A stretch of DNA of 64,000 nucleotides, taken from JAZDRH01 sp047470865 (GTDB lineage Bacteria > Pseudomonadota > Gammaproteobacteria > Pseudomonadales > Pseudomonadaceae). This document shows positions 34,424 through 43,360 of the stretch, piece after piece. Below the pieces are notes generated by a model, which saw only the letters and a list, made by a program, of their open reading frames with translations, searched no databases and had not been told where the DNA came from. The position numbers were made by a program, and so were the translations under genes. The stretch is taken from assembly GCF_047470865.1 (NCBI RefSeq), contig NZ_JAZDRH010000005.1, positions 74,708 to 138,707 on the forward strand, read 5' to 3'. Numbering within the stretch: the stretch's first letter is position 1; each line of letters opens with the position of its first letter.

Positions 34424-35885
34424 GATACAGTTAGCCATACGTCCCCGCCAGCCATTAGAAGCTGTGGATCTTGGCATTAACTTAGCACAACACTACAGAC
34501 GCCCTCTAACGCTTATTTGGTTAGGCATTAGCTTTCCTGTCTTCTTAGTTATTATGTTGTTATTTAGTTGGTCTAACCCACTATTAGGTTTAACTATTTT
34601 CTGGTTAGTAAAACCTTTATTAGGCCGAGCGCTCTTGCACTACCTATCTTTGGCTATATTTGCGGAAAAACCAAATATTAAAGAAACTATTAAACTAGCC
34701 CCTCGCTTAATGAAAAAAGAATGGCTAGCCTGTATGACTTGGCAACGGCTATTTTGCAATCGCAGTTTCACCTTGCCTGTTTTACAGCTTGAGCAACTAA
34801 CAGGTAAGAATCAAGCCACCAGATTAAAAGTACTGTCTTTTCAAAATAAAACAGCACCCAACTTACTGACTTGCTGTTTAGGGCTGATAGAGCTAATTCT
34901 GCTCGCAGGCTTTTTTTCATTATTATTTCAATTAGCAGGTAGCGCAGACATATTATCTAACTTTATCAATAACTATTTAGGTGTTGACAATACAAAAGTC
35001 TATCAAGGCCTATCTATTATTTTTTACTATATTATTGTGGCATTTATTGAACCTATTTATATTGCATGCGGATTCACGCTTTATTTAAATCAACGTAGCA
35101 ACCTTGAAGCATGGGATATTGAAATTTCCTTTAAGCAGCTGGCACAGCGCATTAGCAAGACACTTGGCTGTTTTCTGTTTATAGTTTTTATGGGCGTAAC
35201 TACTGCTGATAATAGCTTTGCTACCTCTTCTTCTGTAGAGGAGCTGCCTGTAGAACAACCGCGCATGCTTAAGCAAATGCTGACTACAGAAGATTCACAG
35301 CAAAAAATTAAAGAAATAAAAAACAACCCACCTTTTAAAAACATTACTACTGTTAGAGAGTATAAGAATAACGGCAACTTCAGTTTCCTATCGGCTATTC
35401 CTAACGTGTTTATTTGGCTCTTTATTGCGCTTATTGTGATCTTTATTCTCTGGTATTACCGCGATAGCATTCAGCGTTTTAGTCTTAAAGCCCCCTCTTT
35501 TGATCAACCCCCTAAAGCTATTACCCGACCGCAACAAATTCTTGGGCTAGATATGTCCACAGACAACCTACCCAAAGACATTATTGAGCAGGCGCGTCAA
35601 CTTTGGGCCCAGTCACCTCGTCAAGCATTAAGTCTTCTATACCGCGGCTTTTTATTACGGTTACTAGATGAGCACCGTTTGCCACTAAAAAGCTCTAATA
35701 CAGAAATGGAAATCTTACGCTTAGTCCCTTTTGGTAATCAGGCTCTTTATACTTTTTCTAAAAAAATCACTAACCAATGGATTGATGTTGCTTGGGGTCA
35801 TAAACAGCCTGACCAACAAGTATTTAACGAGCTATGTGCTCGCTGGAATGATACTAAAAACGTGCAGGTGATGAGCAATGAATAA
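34410..35885 (+). CDS. DUF4129 domain membrane protein
   Basis: A 491-residue membrane protein. Residues ~1-270 hold six or so helices including PLTLIWLGISFPVFLVIMLL and LGLIELILLAGFFSLLFQL; a soluble loop (~290-345) precedes another helix (FIWLFIALIVIFILWYY), and the cytoplasmic C-terminus is the DUF4129 motif region SPRQALSLLYRGFLLRLLDE followed by a TEMEILRL segment. I chose the ATG at 34410 because the longer open frame only shadows the SpoIIM-like gene and MKLNKIQLAIRPRQP is a normal start. It is probably a scaffold for the MoxR/DUF58 pair; function is unproven. Confidence 0.8.
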   Translation: MKLNKIQLAIRPRQPLEAVDLGINLAQHYRRPLTLIWLGISFPVFLVIMLLFSWSNPLLGLTIFWLVKPLLGRALLHYLSLAIFAEKPNIKETIKLAPRLMKKEWLACMTWQRLFCNRSFTLPVLQLEQLTGKNQATRLKVLSFQNKTAPNLLTCCLGLIELILLAGFFSLLFQLAGSADILSNFINNYLGVDNTKVYQGLSIIFYYIIVAFIEPIYIACGFTLYLNQRSNLEAWDIEISFKQLAQRISKTLGCFLFIVFMGVTTADNSFATSSSVEELPVEQPRMLKQMLTTEDSQQKIKEIKNNPPFKNITTVREYKNNGNFSFLSAIPNVFIWLFIALIVIFILWYYRDSIQRFSLKAPSFDQPPKAITRPQQILGLDMSTDNLPKDIIEQARQLWAQSPRQALSLLYRGFLLRLLDEHRLPLKSSNTEMEILRLVPFGNQALYTFSKKITNQWIDVAWGHKQPDQQVFNELCARWNDTKNVQVMSNE

Positions 35886-36993
35886 ACACCACCTGATACC
35901 AATTATATTTATTACAGCCATAGCACTCCTTATTTTATTTTTGTTCAATCGTGAATACACCGAAAAGCAAATAGATCTAGGTTATTCGTTTGAAGCTAAA
36001 ACAAATAGGTTTTTAGCTTTAGAACATTATTTGTCTGCAATCAATGTGAAATATAAAAAAATCACACGCGCCAGCAGCATTTACAATAAAGAAAATCAAA
36101 ATAAAACGCTTATTTTACTCTCAGGAGAAAGTGCGCGGCATAATGAAGATATCGAGCCACTATTAAACTGGGTAAAAGCAGGTGGGCACCTCATTCTACC
36201 CGCCAATGAGGATGATCTTACACTGGCTAAGCTAGGCATAACTATTTCTAGGCAAAAAGAGAAAAAAGCCACAGACCAACTCACACGCCTGTATTTACAA
36301 AATGAGCAGTCACCGGCTTATCTTAGCTTTGATCCTGTTTATCACTTAAACGACAGTAAAAATTTAGCCTTTGCTTGGGCTAATAGTAGCTCCAACACCC
36401 ACATGTTACAGATGATGCTTGATAAAGGCATGGTCACCGTACTGTCTGATAATGACATCTGGACTAACCTGCAAATCGAGGAAAATGATAATGCTTGGTT
36501 AGTGTGGTATTTGACACAAGATAGTGAAGTGCTGCTATGGAGGAATCACCAGAAAAGCCCTCGCAAAGAAGTTTCACCTTCTTTATTGGTAAAAGCACTC
36601 AAACACTTCCCCTACACCTTATTAGCCGCTGTAGTATTCTTAGCACTACTAGGTTGGCGTTTAGGAACGCGTTTAGGCCCACTACTGGCATCGCCAGATA
36701 AACCTAGGCGCCAACTAGCAGAGCATTTAACTGCTAGCAGTAATTTCCAATTACGCTATTTCAACCAGTCAAATGTGATTATTCAATTACAGAATGATAT
36801 TTTGCGCCTTGCTAGCACACGCCATACAGGCTTTAAGTTACTTGAGCCTGAACAGCGCTGGAAGGTTTTGTCAAAGCTAACGCGCCTACCAGAACAACAG
36901 ATTATACAACTTATGCAGCCTCCTACAGCTAGCAATATTAAGAACTATGAGTCTTATATCAACCAATTACAAACCTTAAGGAATGCCTTATGA
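35878..36993 (+). CDS. DUF4350 domain protein
   Basis: A 371-residue protein anchored by an N-terminal helix (LIPIIFITAIALLILFLF) and a second helix near residue 245 (YTLLAAVVFLALLGWRLG), with a periplasmic DUF4350 domain between them. That domain reads like a GATase-type fold: ENQNKTLILLSGESARHN, LLNWVKAGGHLILPANEDD. It overlaps the DUF4129 gene by 8 bases and the MoxR gene by 4. The family is found almost only beside MoxR and DUF4129 genes; molecular function is unknown. Confidence 0.82.
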   Translation: MNKHHLIPIIFITAIALLILFLFNREYTEKQIDLGYSFEAKTNRFLALEHYLSAINVKYKKITRASSIYNKENQNKTLILLSGESARHNEDIEPLLNWVKAGGHLILPANEDDLTLAKLGITISRQKEKKATDQLTRLYLQNEQSPAYLSFDPVYHLNDSKNLAFAWANSSSNTHMLQMMLDKGMVTVLSDNDIWTNLQIEENDNAWLVWYLTQDSEVLLWRNHQKSPRKEVSPSLLVKALKHFPYTLLAAVVFLALLGWRLGTRLGPLLASPDKPRRQLAEHLTASSNFQLRYFNQSNVIIQLQNDILRLASTRHTGFKLLEPEQRWKVLSKLTRLPEQQIIQLMQPPTASNIKNYESYINQLQTLRNAL

Positions 36994-37979
36994 GTGATAT
37001 GCAGGCAGAGAAGCCAAATTTAAATATTGAAAAAGCAACGCAACTCATTCAACAGGTGCAAGCTCAGCTTAAATCTATAGTCATTGGGCAAAACACTGTT
37101 ATTGAGCAAGTTTTATGTGCCTTATTAGCTGGTGGCCACGTATTATTAGAAGGCGTTCCAGGTTTAGGTAAAACGCTATTAGTACGCGCTTTAGCGCAAA
37201 GCTTTAGCGGCCAGTTTAATCGTGTTCAATTCACACCCGACCTAATGCCAAGCGATGTTACTGGGCACGTTATTTATGACTTGCAAACACAGCAGTTTAA
37301 ACTACGCCGTGGCCCTGTTTTTACCAATCTTTTACTCGCAGATGAAATCAACCGTGCGCCGGCTAAAACACAAGCAGCCTTATTAGAAGTCATGCAAGAA
37401 CAGCAAGTATCCATGGAGGGACGTGCACTGGCTGTACCTAAACCCTTCTTAGTGCTAGCGACACAAAACCCTATTGAGCAAGAAGGAACCTATCCACTTC
37501 CTGAAGCCCAGCTTGACCGTTTTATGCTCAAAGTATTAATGGACTATCCAAGCCAAGACGCAGAGGTAAACTTAGTAGAACAAGTTACCCGCTCATTCCG
37601 TGCAGATATGCTAGAAGTGCAAAAAATTAAGCCACTACTGAAAGCTGTAGAAATCATGGCACTACAACATATCACTAGCCGCATTACTATTGATAAACAG
37701 TTAGTAAACTACGCTATTGAAATCGTACGTCAAACACGAGCATGGCAAGGTATTAGCGTTGGCGCGGGCCCTCGTGCTTCTATTGACTTAGTACGCTGCG
37801 CGCGCGCCCATACCTTATTGCGTGGTGGCAGTTTTGTAACCCCTGACGATATCAAAACCTGTGTAGCACCTGTGTTACGCCATCGCATACGTCTAGCCGC
37901 TGAGCTTGAGTTAGAAGGCATTAGCTGCGAGCACGTATTAACTCAAATTTTAGATCGCGTAAACGCGCCCCGCTTATGA
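36990..37979 (+). CDS. MoxR family AAA+ ATPase
   Basis: A 329-residue MoxR ATPase, a chaperone-like AAA+ protein that remodels a partner, usually with a von Willebrand A protein. Walker A is GGHVLLEGVPGLGKTLLVRA (near residue 50), Walker B LLLADEINRAPAKTQAALLE, the sensor region VLATQNPIEQEGTYPLPEAQ, and the lid domain has GAGPRASIDLVRCARAHTL. It overlaps both neighbours by 4 bases (ATGA), so equal expression with DUF4350 and DUF58 is expected. Confidence 0.94.
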   Translation: MSDMQAEKPNLNIEKATQLIQQVQAQLKSIVIGQNTVIEQVLCALLAGGHVLLEGVPGLGKTLLVRALAQSFSGQFNRVQFTPDLMPSDVTGHVIYDLQTQQFKLRRGPVFTNLLLADEINRAPAKTQAALLEVMQEQQVSMEGRALAVPKPFLVLATQNPIEQEGTYPLPEAQLDRFMLKVLMDYPSQDAEVNLVEQVTRSFRADMLEVQKIKPLLKAVEIMALQHITSRITIDKQLVNYAIEIVRQTRAWQGISVGAGPRASIDLVRCARAHTLLRGGSFVTPDDIKTCVAPVLRHRIRLAAELELEGISCEHVLTQILDRVNAPRL

Positions 37980-39280
37980 TTCCTTCTTGGCGATTAATAT
38001 TTGCAACAGGCGTTTTAGTGCTGTTGGCATTGGCGATTGACCTTGCCTATAAACCTTTCGGCTGGGTGTTATGGCTTGCATTATTAGCACTGGCCATAAT
38101 AGCGTTTATTGATCAGCGTAATTTGCTTAATAGGCCGCTCCCCCAAGTAACTCGCCAGCTTAGTTTACAAAGCTCTATCGCTCATTGGAGTGATGTGCAT
38201 TTGACGATCCAAGCAGATGCTAAGTTCTATCATAAACTTCAGGTTTACGACCACATTCCAGAAGGTATGCAAAGCCAGTTTTTAGATCAGATGATACAAA
38301 TTGAACAGGGATTTGACACTCAAATTACCTATCGTCTGCGTCCACTGCAACGAGGTCATTATCATTTTAACTACTGCGAATTGCGCTGGCTGAGCCGCTT
38401 AGGCTTATGGCATCAAAAATATCTGGCGCCCTGCAAAAGTGAGCTACGTGTGTATCCTGACTTCACCCGTCTCTTTAACGGCAAACTAACCTTAGATTCT
38501 TGGCTTAACCAATTAGGTGTACGCAATCAACCTCGTCGTGGGGCAGGTTCAGACTTTCACCAACTACGTGAGTTTCGTGAAGGCGATACCTTACGGATGA
38601 TTGACTGGAATGCTACTGCGCGAAAACAGCAACCTATCACTAAAGAGTTACAAGAAGAACGCGACCAGCAAGTGATCTTTTTACTAGATTGCGGGCGTAC
38701 TATGCGTAGCAAAGATGGCGACTTATCCCATTTTGATCATGCCTTAAATGCCTGTTTATTGCTTAGTTATGTTGCGTTACGCCAAGGTGATGCGGTCGGG
38801 CTACAAACATTTGCTGGTGAGCCTCGTCGCGTAATCCCTAAAAAAGGATCAAGCCAATTAACAGCTTTACTGAACGCCCTGTATGACTTAGAAACCAGCT
38901 TACAAACAGCTGACTATAATGCCGCTTTAGAAACGTTATTAAGTCATCAGCAACGCCGCTGCTTAGTTATAGTACTCACCAATATGCGCTCGGCGGACCA
39001 ACAACTACTGAGTACTACACTCAAGCGTGTGCGAAGACGCCATCCTGTGTTATTTGTTAATTTACGAGAAAATATTTTAGATAAAGCCAGTGCAGAGCCC
39101 GTAACAACTTTAGATCAAGCTAACCTTTATGCTGGAACCATTGATTTTTTAAATAAACGCTCAGAAATTCAACAAAGTATTGAACAACAAGGTGTACACC
39201 TATTAGATGTACGGCCTAACCAGCTTGGCCCTGAGCTTATATCTGAATATTTAGCTATGAAAAAAGCAGGACTGAATTAA
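37976..39280 (+). CDS. DUF58 domain protein (vWA-like partner of MoxR)
   Basis: A 434-residue protein with two N-terminal helices (LIFATGVLVLLALAIDLAY, WVLWLALLALAIIAFI), a beta-rich extracytoplasmic-like region, the DUF58 signature at ~190-220 (DFHQLREFREGDTLRMIDWN) and then a von Willebrand A-like fold with MIDAS-type DCGRTMRS and VGLQTFAGEP. It is last in the six-gene operon. DUF58-MoxR pairs are widespread; in other bacteria such pairs are linked to envelope stress or protein complex maturation. The function here is inferred only from that. Confidence 0.9.
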   Translation: MIPSWRLIFATGVLVLLALAIDLAYKPFGWVLWLALLALAIIAFIDQRNLLNRPLPQVTRQLSLQSSIAHWSDVHLTIQADAKFYHKLQVYDHIPEGMQSQFLDQMIQIEQGFDTQITYRLRPLQRGHYHFNYCELRWLSRLGLWHQKYLAPCKSELRVYPDFTRLFNGKLTLDSWLNQLGVRNQPRRGAGSDFHQLREFREGDTLRMIDWNATARKQQPITKELQEERDQQVIFLLDCGRTMRSKDGDLSHFDHALNACLLLSYVALRQGDAVGLQTFAGEPRRVIPKKGSSQLTALLNALYDLETSLQTADYNAALETLLSHQQRRCLVIVLTNMRSADQQLLSTTLKRVRRRHPVLFVNLRENILDKASAEPVTTLDQANLYAGTIDFLNKRSEIQQSIEQQGVHLLDVRPNQLGPELISEYLAMKKAGLN

Positions 39281-39365
39281 CTTTTACTCTCTATCTATAA
39301 AGTCGTAAACTATAAATGCAACCATTAAACGGCTTGACTTAGCCCTATGCATAAGGAGTGCAAAG

Positions 39366-40274
39366 ATGGATTTACGTCAGTTACTTGTGGTTATTGATCC
39401 TACTAACGAAAACAAACAGCCTGCCTTAGAACGAGCTATTTGGGTAGCCAAGCAACATAACGCCGCCCTTGAGTTATTTGTTTGCGAACATAACTCAGCC
39501 TTAGATGGTGGTTTTTTCTTTGACGGGCCAGCCCAAGAGCGTGCTCGCACATCTCTTGTAACCAACCGCAAAAAATGGCTTGAAGAACTTGCTCAGCCCT
39601 TACGCGAACAAGGCTTTAGCGTCACTTGTGAAGCACGTTGGGGTAAACCGGTTTCGAAAGGTATCTTGCAACGTATTGAAGAAGTAAAACCTGATATCGT
39701 CTTTCGTGAAGGCCATAGCCATAGCGTATTTCAACGCATGTTCATGAGTAACATTTCATGGCAGCTTATTCGCCAGTGCCCTGTACCTTTATGGCTGGTA
39801 CGCGAGGATCACGACTGGAAAGGTAAAAAAATCTGCACTGCAATTGATCCAGTCCACCAAACTGATATCAAAGCGAAACTAGACCATGCGTTGATAAAGC
39901 TAAGTCAATCACTGGAAAACTGCTATGGTATGGCGACAGACTTTGTGCATACTTACGCACCTATCTCCCGTGCCATGTTATTTGATGCTGATTTAGTAGC
40001 CACTTATGATGAGCATGTTAATCGCAACGCTCAATACCATGCTGAGTGCTTTAATCAAATTATGGACGAGTTTAATGTTGCTAAAGAGCAAAGGCATCTA
40101 CTACAAGGCTTTGCAGAAGATATCATCCCTACCTTTGCAAAAGAACATAACACTGACCTGTTAATTATGGGGGCTGTTTCTCGCAGTAACTTTGAAGCTC
40201 ATTTGATTGGTTATACTGCTGAACGTATTCTTGAATCCACTGACTGTGACTTATTAGTTGCGCGTCCTCGCTAA
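39366..40274 (+). CDS. uspE: Tandem universal stress protein, UspE-like
   Basis: A 302-residue cytoplasmic protein of two fused Usp domains. The first begins LRQLLVVIDPTNENKQPALERA, and the second ends IMGAVSRSNFEAHLIGYTAE, then RILESTDCDLLVARP, the phosphate/ATP-type loop of Usp proteins. UspE in E. coli supports stress resistance, motility and aggregation. A ribosome site AAGGAG precedes the ATG. A long palindrome without T-run (40293-40317) follows it, ahead of pyk. Confidence 0.9.
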   Translation: MDLRQLLVVIDPTNENKQPALERAIWVAKQHNAALELFVCEHNSALDGGFFFDGPAQERARTSLVTNRKKWLEELAQPLREQGFSVTCEARWGKPVSKGILQRIEEVKPDIVFREGHSHSVFQRMFMSNISWQLIRQCPVPLWLVREDHDWKGKKICTAIDPVHQTDIKAKLDHALIKLSQSLENCYGMATDFVHTYAPISRAMLFDADLVATYDEHVNRNAQYHAECFNQIMDEFNVAKEQRHLLQGFAEDIIPTFAKEHNTDLLIMGAVSRSNFEAHLIGYTAERILESTDCDLLVARPR

Positions 40275-40292
40275 TTTTTTATTTTTTTACAT

Positions 40293-40317
40293 GTAGTCAC
40301 TGCTTTGCAGTGACTAC
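40293..40317. repeat. 11-bp perfect palindrome between uspE and pyk
   Basis: GTAGTCACTGC-ttt-GCAGTGACTAC. No T-run follows on either strand, although T-rich DNA precedes it. It may be a 3'-end stabilising hairpin for uspE mRNA or a protein-binding dyad upstream of pyk. Confidence 0.7.
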
Positions 40318-40367
40318 GTAACATTAGCGTAGTAGCCTTAGCAATACTTAGTTAAAGGAGCTATTGC

Positions 40368-41819
40368 ATGTCATTGCGTCGTACCAAAATTGTCGCCACT
40401 ATTGGCCCCGCCAGTAGTTCTCCTGAAGTTCTAGAGCAACTTATTCTTGCCGGCCTTAATGTTGCTCGTTTGAACTTTTCTCATGGCACGCCTGCCGAGC
40501 ACCGCGAACGTGCTGAGTTAATCCGTAGTATTGCAGCCAAACATGGCCGTTATGTTGCTTTATTAGGTGACCTACAGGGCCCTAAAATCCGTATTGCACG
40601 TTTTGCAAACAAACGTATTCAACTTAAAGAAGGCGATAACTTTACCTTCTCCACTACCCATCCTAAAGATCAAGGTAATCAGGATATTGTTTGCATTGAC
40701 TATCCTGATCTCGTTACTGATTGCAAAGTAGGCGATGAATTACTACTAGATGACGGTCTTATCCAAATGCGTGTTGAATCAGTTTCTGCTGACTCACTGC
40801 ATTGCCGTGTTTTAGTTGGCGGCCCACTATCTGACCATAAAGGCATTAATCGCCGTGGCGGTGGCTTAACAGCACCTGCACTGACAGATAAAGACAAACA
40901 AGATATCCGCCTTGCTGCCGAACTCAACCTTGATTACTTAGCTGTTTCATTCCCACGTGACGCTGCAGATATGAATCTGGCTCGCCGTTTACGTGATGAA
41001 GCGGGTTCTACAGCCTGGTTAGTGTCAAAAATTGAACGCGCCGAAGCAGTAATGGATGACGATACATTACATAGCCTGATTGACGCGAGCGATGCCGTCA
41101 TGGTTGCCCGAGGTGATCTTGCTGTTGAAATTGGCGATGCCGAACTTGTAGGTATTCAAAAGAAAATCATTGCAGCCGCACGTCACCGCAATAAAGCGGT
41201 AATCACAGCAACGCAAATGATGGAATCTATGATCCACAACCCTATGCCAACACGTGCTGAAGTATCTGACGTAGCTAACGCAGCACTTGACTATACGGAC
41301 GCAGTAATGCTTTCAGCGGAAACAGCCGCAGGCTCTTATCCTGTAGAAGCGGTAAAGGCTATGGATCGCGTTTGTTTGGGTGCCGAAAAAAATCCTATTA
41401 TGCGCCGCTCAATGCACCGCCTAGGCCAGCAGTTTGAACGCTGGGATGAAAGCATTGCCATGGCTGCCATGTATACAGCTAACCACTTCCCAGGTATTAA
41501 AGCCATTATTTCATTAACTGAAAGTGGCTACACCCCCTTAGTGATGTCACGCATTCGTTCATCTATGCCCATTTATGCCTTTGCACCATCACGTGAAACA
41601 CAAGCGCGTGTTGCGTTATTTCGTGGCGTTTATACTATTCCATTTGACCCAAGCGACTACCCTGTTGATCAGGTTAGCCAAGCAGCAGTTGATGAGCTAG
41701 TAAAACGTAATGTGGTAACTGAAGGTGACTGGGTTATTCTCACCAAAGGTGATAGCTACCATACTGTTGGTGGTACTAACAGCATGAAATTACTACGCGT
41801 TGGCGATCATCACCAATAA
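40368..41819 (+). CDS. pyk: Pyruvate kinase (PykA-type)
   Basis: A 483-residue glycolytic enzyme converting PEP and ADP to pyruvate and ATP. RRTKIVATIGPASSS opens the protein, LNFSHGTPAEHRERAE carries active-site residues, SKIERAEAVM carries the catalytic Lys-Glu, VMVARGDLAVEIG is the metal/phosphate site and VITATQMMESMIHNPMPTRA is the family block. The C-terminal allosteric domain is full length. The uspE-pyk order matches Pseudomonas uspA-like/pykA. AAGGAG precedes the ATG. Confidence 0.95.
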   Translation: MSLRRTKIVATIGPASSSPEVLEQLILAGLNVARLNFSHGTPAEHRERAELIRSIAAKHGRYVALLGDLQGPKIRIARFANKRIQLKEGDNFTFSTTHPKDQGNQDIVCIDYPDLVTDCKVGDELLLDDGLIQMRVESVSADSLHCRVLVGGPLSDHKGINRRGGGLTAPALTDKDKQDIRLAAELNLDYLAVSFPRDAADMNLARRLRDEAGSTAWLVSKIERAEAVMDDDTLHSLIDASDAVMVARGDLAVEIGDAELVGIQKKIIAAARHRNKAVITATQMMESMIHNPMPTRAEVSDVANAALDYTDAVMLSAETAAGSYPVEAVKAMDRVCLGAEKNPIMRRSMHRLGQQFERWDESIAMAAMYTANHFPGIKAIISLTESGYTPLVMSRIRSSMPIYAFAPSRETQARVALFRGVYTIPFDPSDYPVDQVSQAAVDELVKRNVVTEGDWVILTKGDSYHTVGGTNSMKLLRVGDHHQ

Positions 41820-41835
41820 GTAGTTAACGCAACAC

Positions 41836-41868
41836 AAAAAGGCGCTCAAATGAACTGAGCGCCTTTTT
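41836..41868. terminator. Bidirectional terminator between pyk and grxD
   Basis: Stem AAAAAGGCGCTCA/TGAGCGCCTTTTT with a 7-nt loop, A-run on one side and T-run on the other, between two convergent genes. Confidence 0.92.
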
Positions 41869-41890
41869 ATTAACCTACCAGTATAGTTAA

Positions 41891-42232
41891 TTATTCATCA
41901 TCAGCTTTGGCTTCAGCAGCAGCGGCAGCTTCTTTAACCAATGTCTGTAGTTCGCCATTTTCGTACATTTCAAGAATGATATCGCAGCCACCTACGAGTT
42001 CACCATTAACCCATAATTGTGGAAATGTCGGCCAGTTTGCATAGGCTGGTAAATTGGCACGAATTTCTGGATTTTGCAAAATATCAACATAAGCAAAACG
42101 CTCGCCACAGCTCATTAATGCTTGTGATGCACGCTGTGAAAAACCACACTGAGGTGCATTAGGAGAGCCTTTCATATAAAGCAAAATAGTATTTTCAGCG
42201 ATTTGCTGCTTGATGGTTTCAATAATATCCAC
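41891..42232 (-). CDS. grxD: Monothiol glutaredoxin GrxD
   Basis: A 113-residue Grx4-type monothiol glutaredoxin that binds a [2Fe-2S] cluster with glutathione and BolA proteins and takes part in iron-sulfur transfer. The CGFS active site is in NAPQCGFSQRASQAL; WPTFPQLWVNGELVGGCDI is the glutathione-binding block. An acidic/alanine-rich tail (AAAAEAKADDE) ends it. It is divergent from argF across about 210 bp. Confidence 0.95.
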   Translation of the reverse strand: MDIIETIKQQIAENTILLYMKGSPNAPQCGFSQRASQALMSCGERFAYVDILQNPEIRANLPAYANWPTFPQLWVNGELVGGCDIILEMYENGELQTLVKEAAAAAEAKADDE

Positions 42233-42385
42233 AACTCACCTCGGTAAATCGGTTTAAAAAATGCCAATAATGGCTATGTCAATATACTAACTTAAAGCTG
42301 AGCATAACGCTCAGATTAGCAAAAATAAACAAGCTATTTGCATCTAGTGGCTATTTCCTTATAAGATCAAACGCTTTCATGCCAT

Positions 42386-42408
42386 CTGTTAGCTGGCTTA
42401 ACTAACAG
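42386..42408. repeat. Stem-loop in the argF upstream region
   Basis: CTGTTAG, a 9-nt loop, CTAACAG. A second hairpin, CTGAGC-ataac-GCTCAG, lies near 42298-42314. Both fall between divergent grxD and argF; a leader or operator role is possible but not shown. No clear ARG box was found. Confidence 0.4.
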
Positions 42409-42443
42409 TTCTAGTTCCCACTTCAGAAAATAAGGTTTTTGTG

Positions 42444-43358
42444 ATGAGCGTACGCCACTTTCTAACGCTATTTGATTGCTCTAAAGAGGAGCTACAACAG
42501 CTCATTCAACGCGGCATAGAGCTTAAGACTTTGCGTCAACAAGGCACATCACATGAACCGCTCAAAGGTCGTGTTCTTGGAATGATTTTTGAAAAATCCT
42601 CTACACGCACTCGTATTTCTTTCGAAGCCGGTATGATCCAACTCGGAGGGCAAGCATTATTCCTCTCACCACGTGACACCCAGTTAGGTCGAGGCGAACC
42701 TATTAGTGATTCGGCCATTGTTATGTCAAGCATGATTGATGGCGTTATGATCCGCACCTTTGCGCACGCTACCCTAACTGATTTTGCGGCTAATTCTAAA
42801 GTACCTGTAATAAATGGCCTATCCGATGATCATCATCCTTGCCAATTGCTCGCAGATATGATGACTTATCGCGAATTACGCGGCAACATAAAAGGTAAAA
42901 CTGTCGTCTGGATTGGCGATGGCAATAATATGTGCGCTTCGTATATTGAAGCCGCTATGCAGTATGACTTCACCTTGCATATTGCCTGCCCTGAAGGTTT
43001 CGATCCTGATCCAACCTTGATGGCAAAAGCGGGCAAACATGCCGTTATTATTCGTGATCCTAAAGAGGCTGTAAAAGGTGCTCATCTTGTTAACACAGAC
43101 GTCTGGGCTTCCATGGGCCAAGAAGAAGAAGCTAAAGCACGTATGCTAGCATTTAAGAACTATCAAGTTAGCCCAGAACTACTAGATCTTGCTGATAACG
43201 AAGTGCTTTTTCTGCATTGTTTACCTGCCCACCGTGGCGAAGAAATTAGCCATGATTTACTAGATGACCCACGTAGTGGCGTATGGACGCAAGCAGAAAA
43301 CCGCTTGCACGCACAAAAAGCACTACTTGAGCTATTAATTGCACCGGGACTTAAATAA
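42444..43358 (+). CDS. argF: Ornithine carbamoyltransferase (anabolic)
   Basis: A 304-residue enzyme making citrulline from ornithine and carbamoyl phosphate in arginine synthesis. The carbamoyl-phosphate motif is FEKSSTRTRISFEAGM, followed by the HPCQLLADMMT block and the C-terminal FLHCLPAHRGEEI with the catalytic Cys. I chose the ATG at 42444 over the GTG at 42441 because TAAGG at 42431-42435 is better spaced. Length and lack of arc neighbours indicate the anabolic enzyme. An ABC ATPase gene starts 3 bases after its stop. Confidence 0.95.
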   Translation: MSVRHFLTLFDCSKEELQQLIQRGIELKTLRQQGTSHEPLKGRVLGMIFEKSSTRTRISFEAGMIQLGGQALFLSPRDTQLGRGEPISDSAIVMSSMIDGVMIRTFAHATLTDFAANSKVPVINGLSDDHHPCQLLADMMTYRELRGNIKGKTVVWIGDGNNMCASYIEAAMQYDFTLHIACPEGFDPDPTLMAKAGKHAVIIRDPKEAVKGAHLVNTDVWASMGQEEEAKARMLAFKNYQVSPELLDLADNEVLFLHCLPAHRGEEISHDLLDDPRSGVWTQAENRLHAQKALLELLIAPGLK

Positions 43359-43360
43359 AC

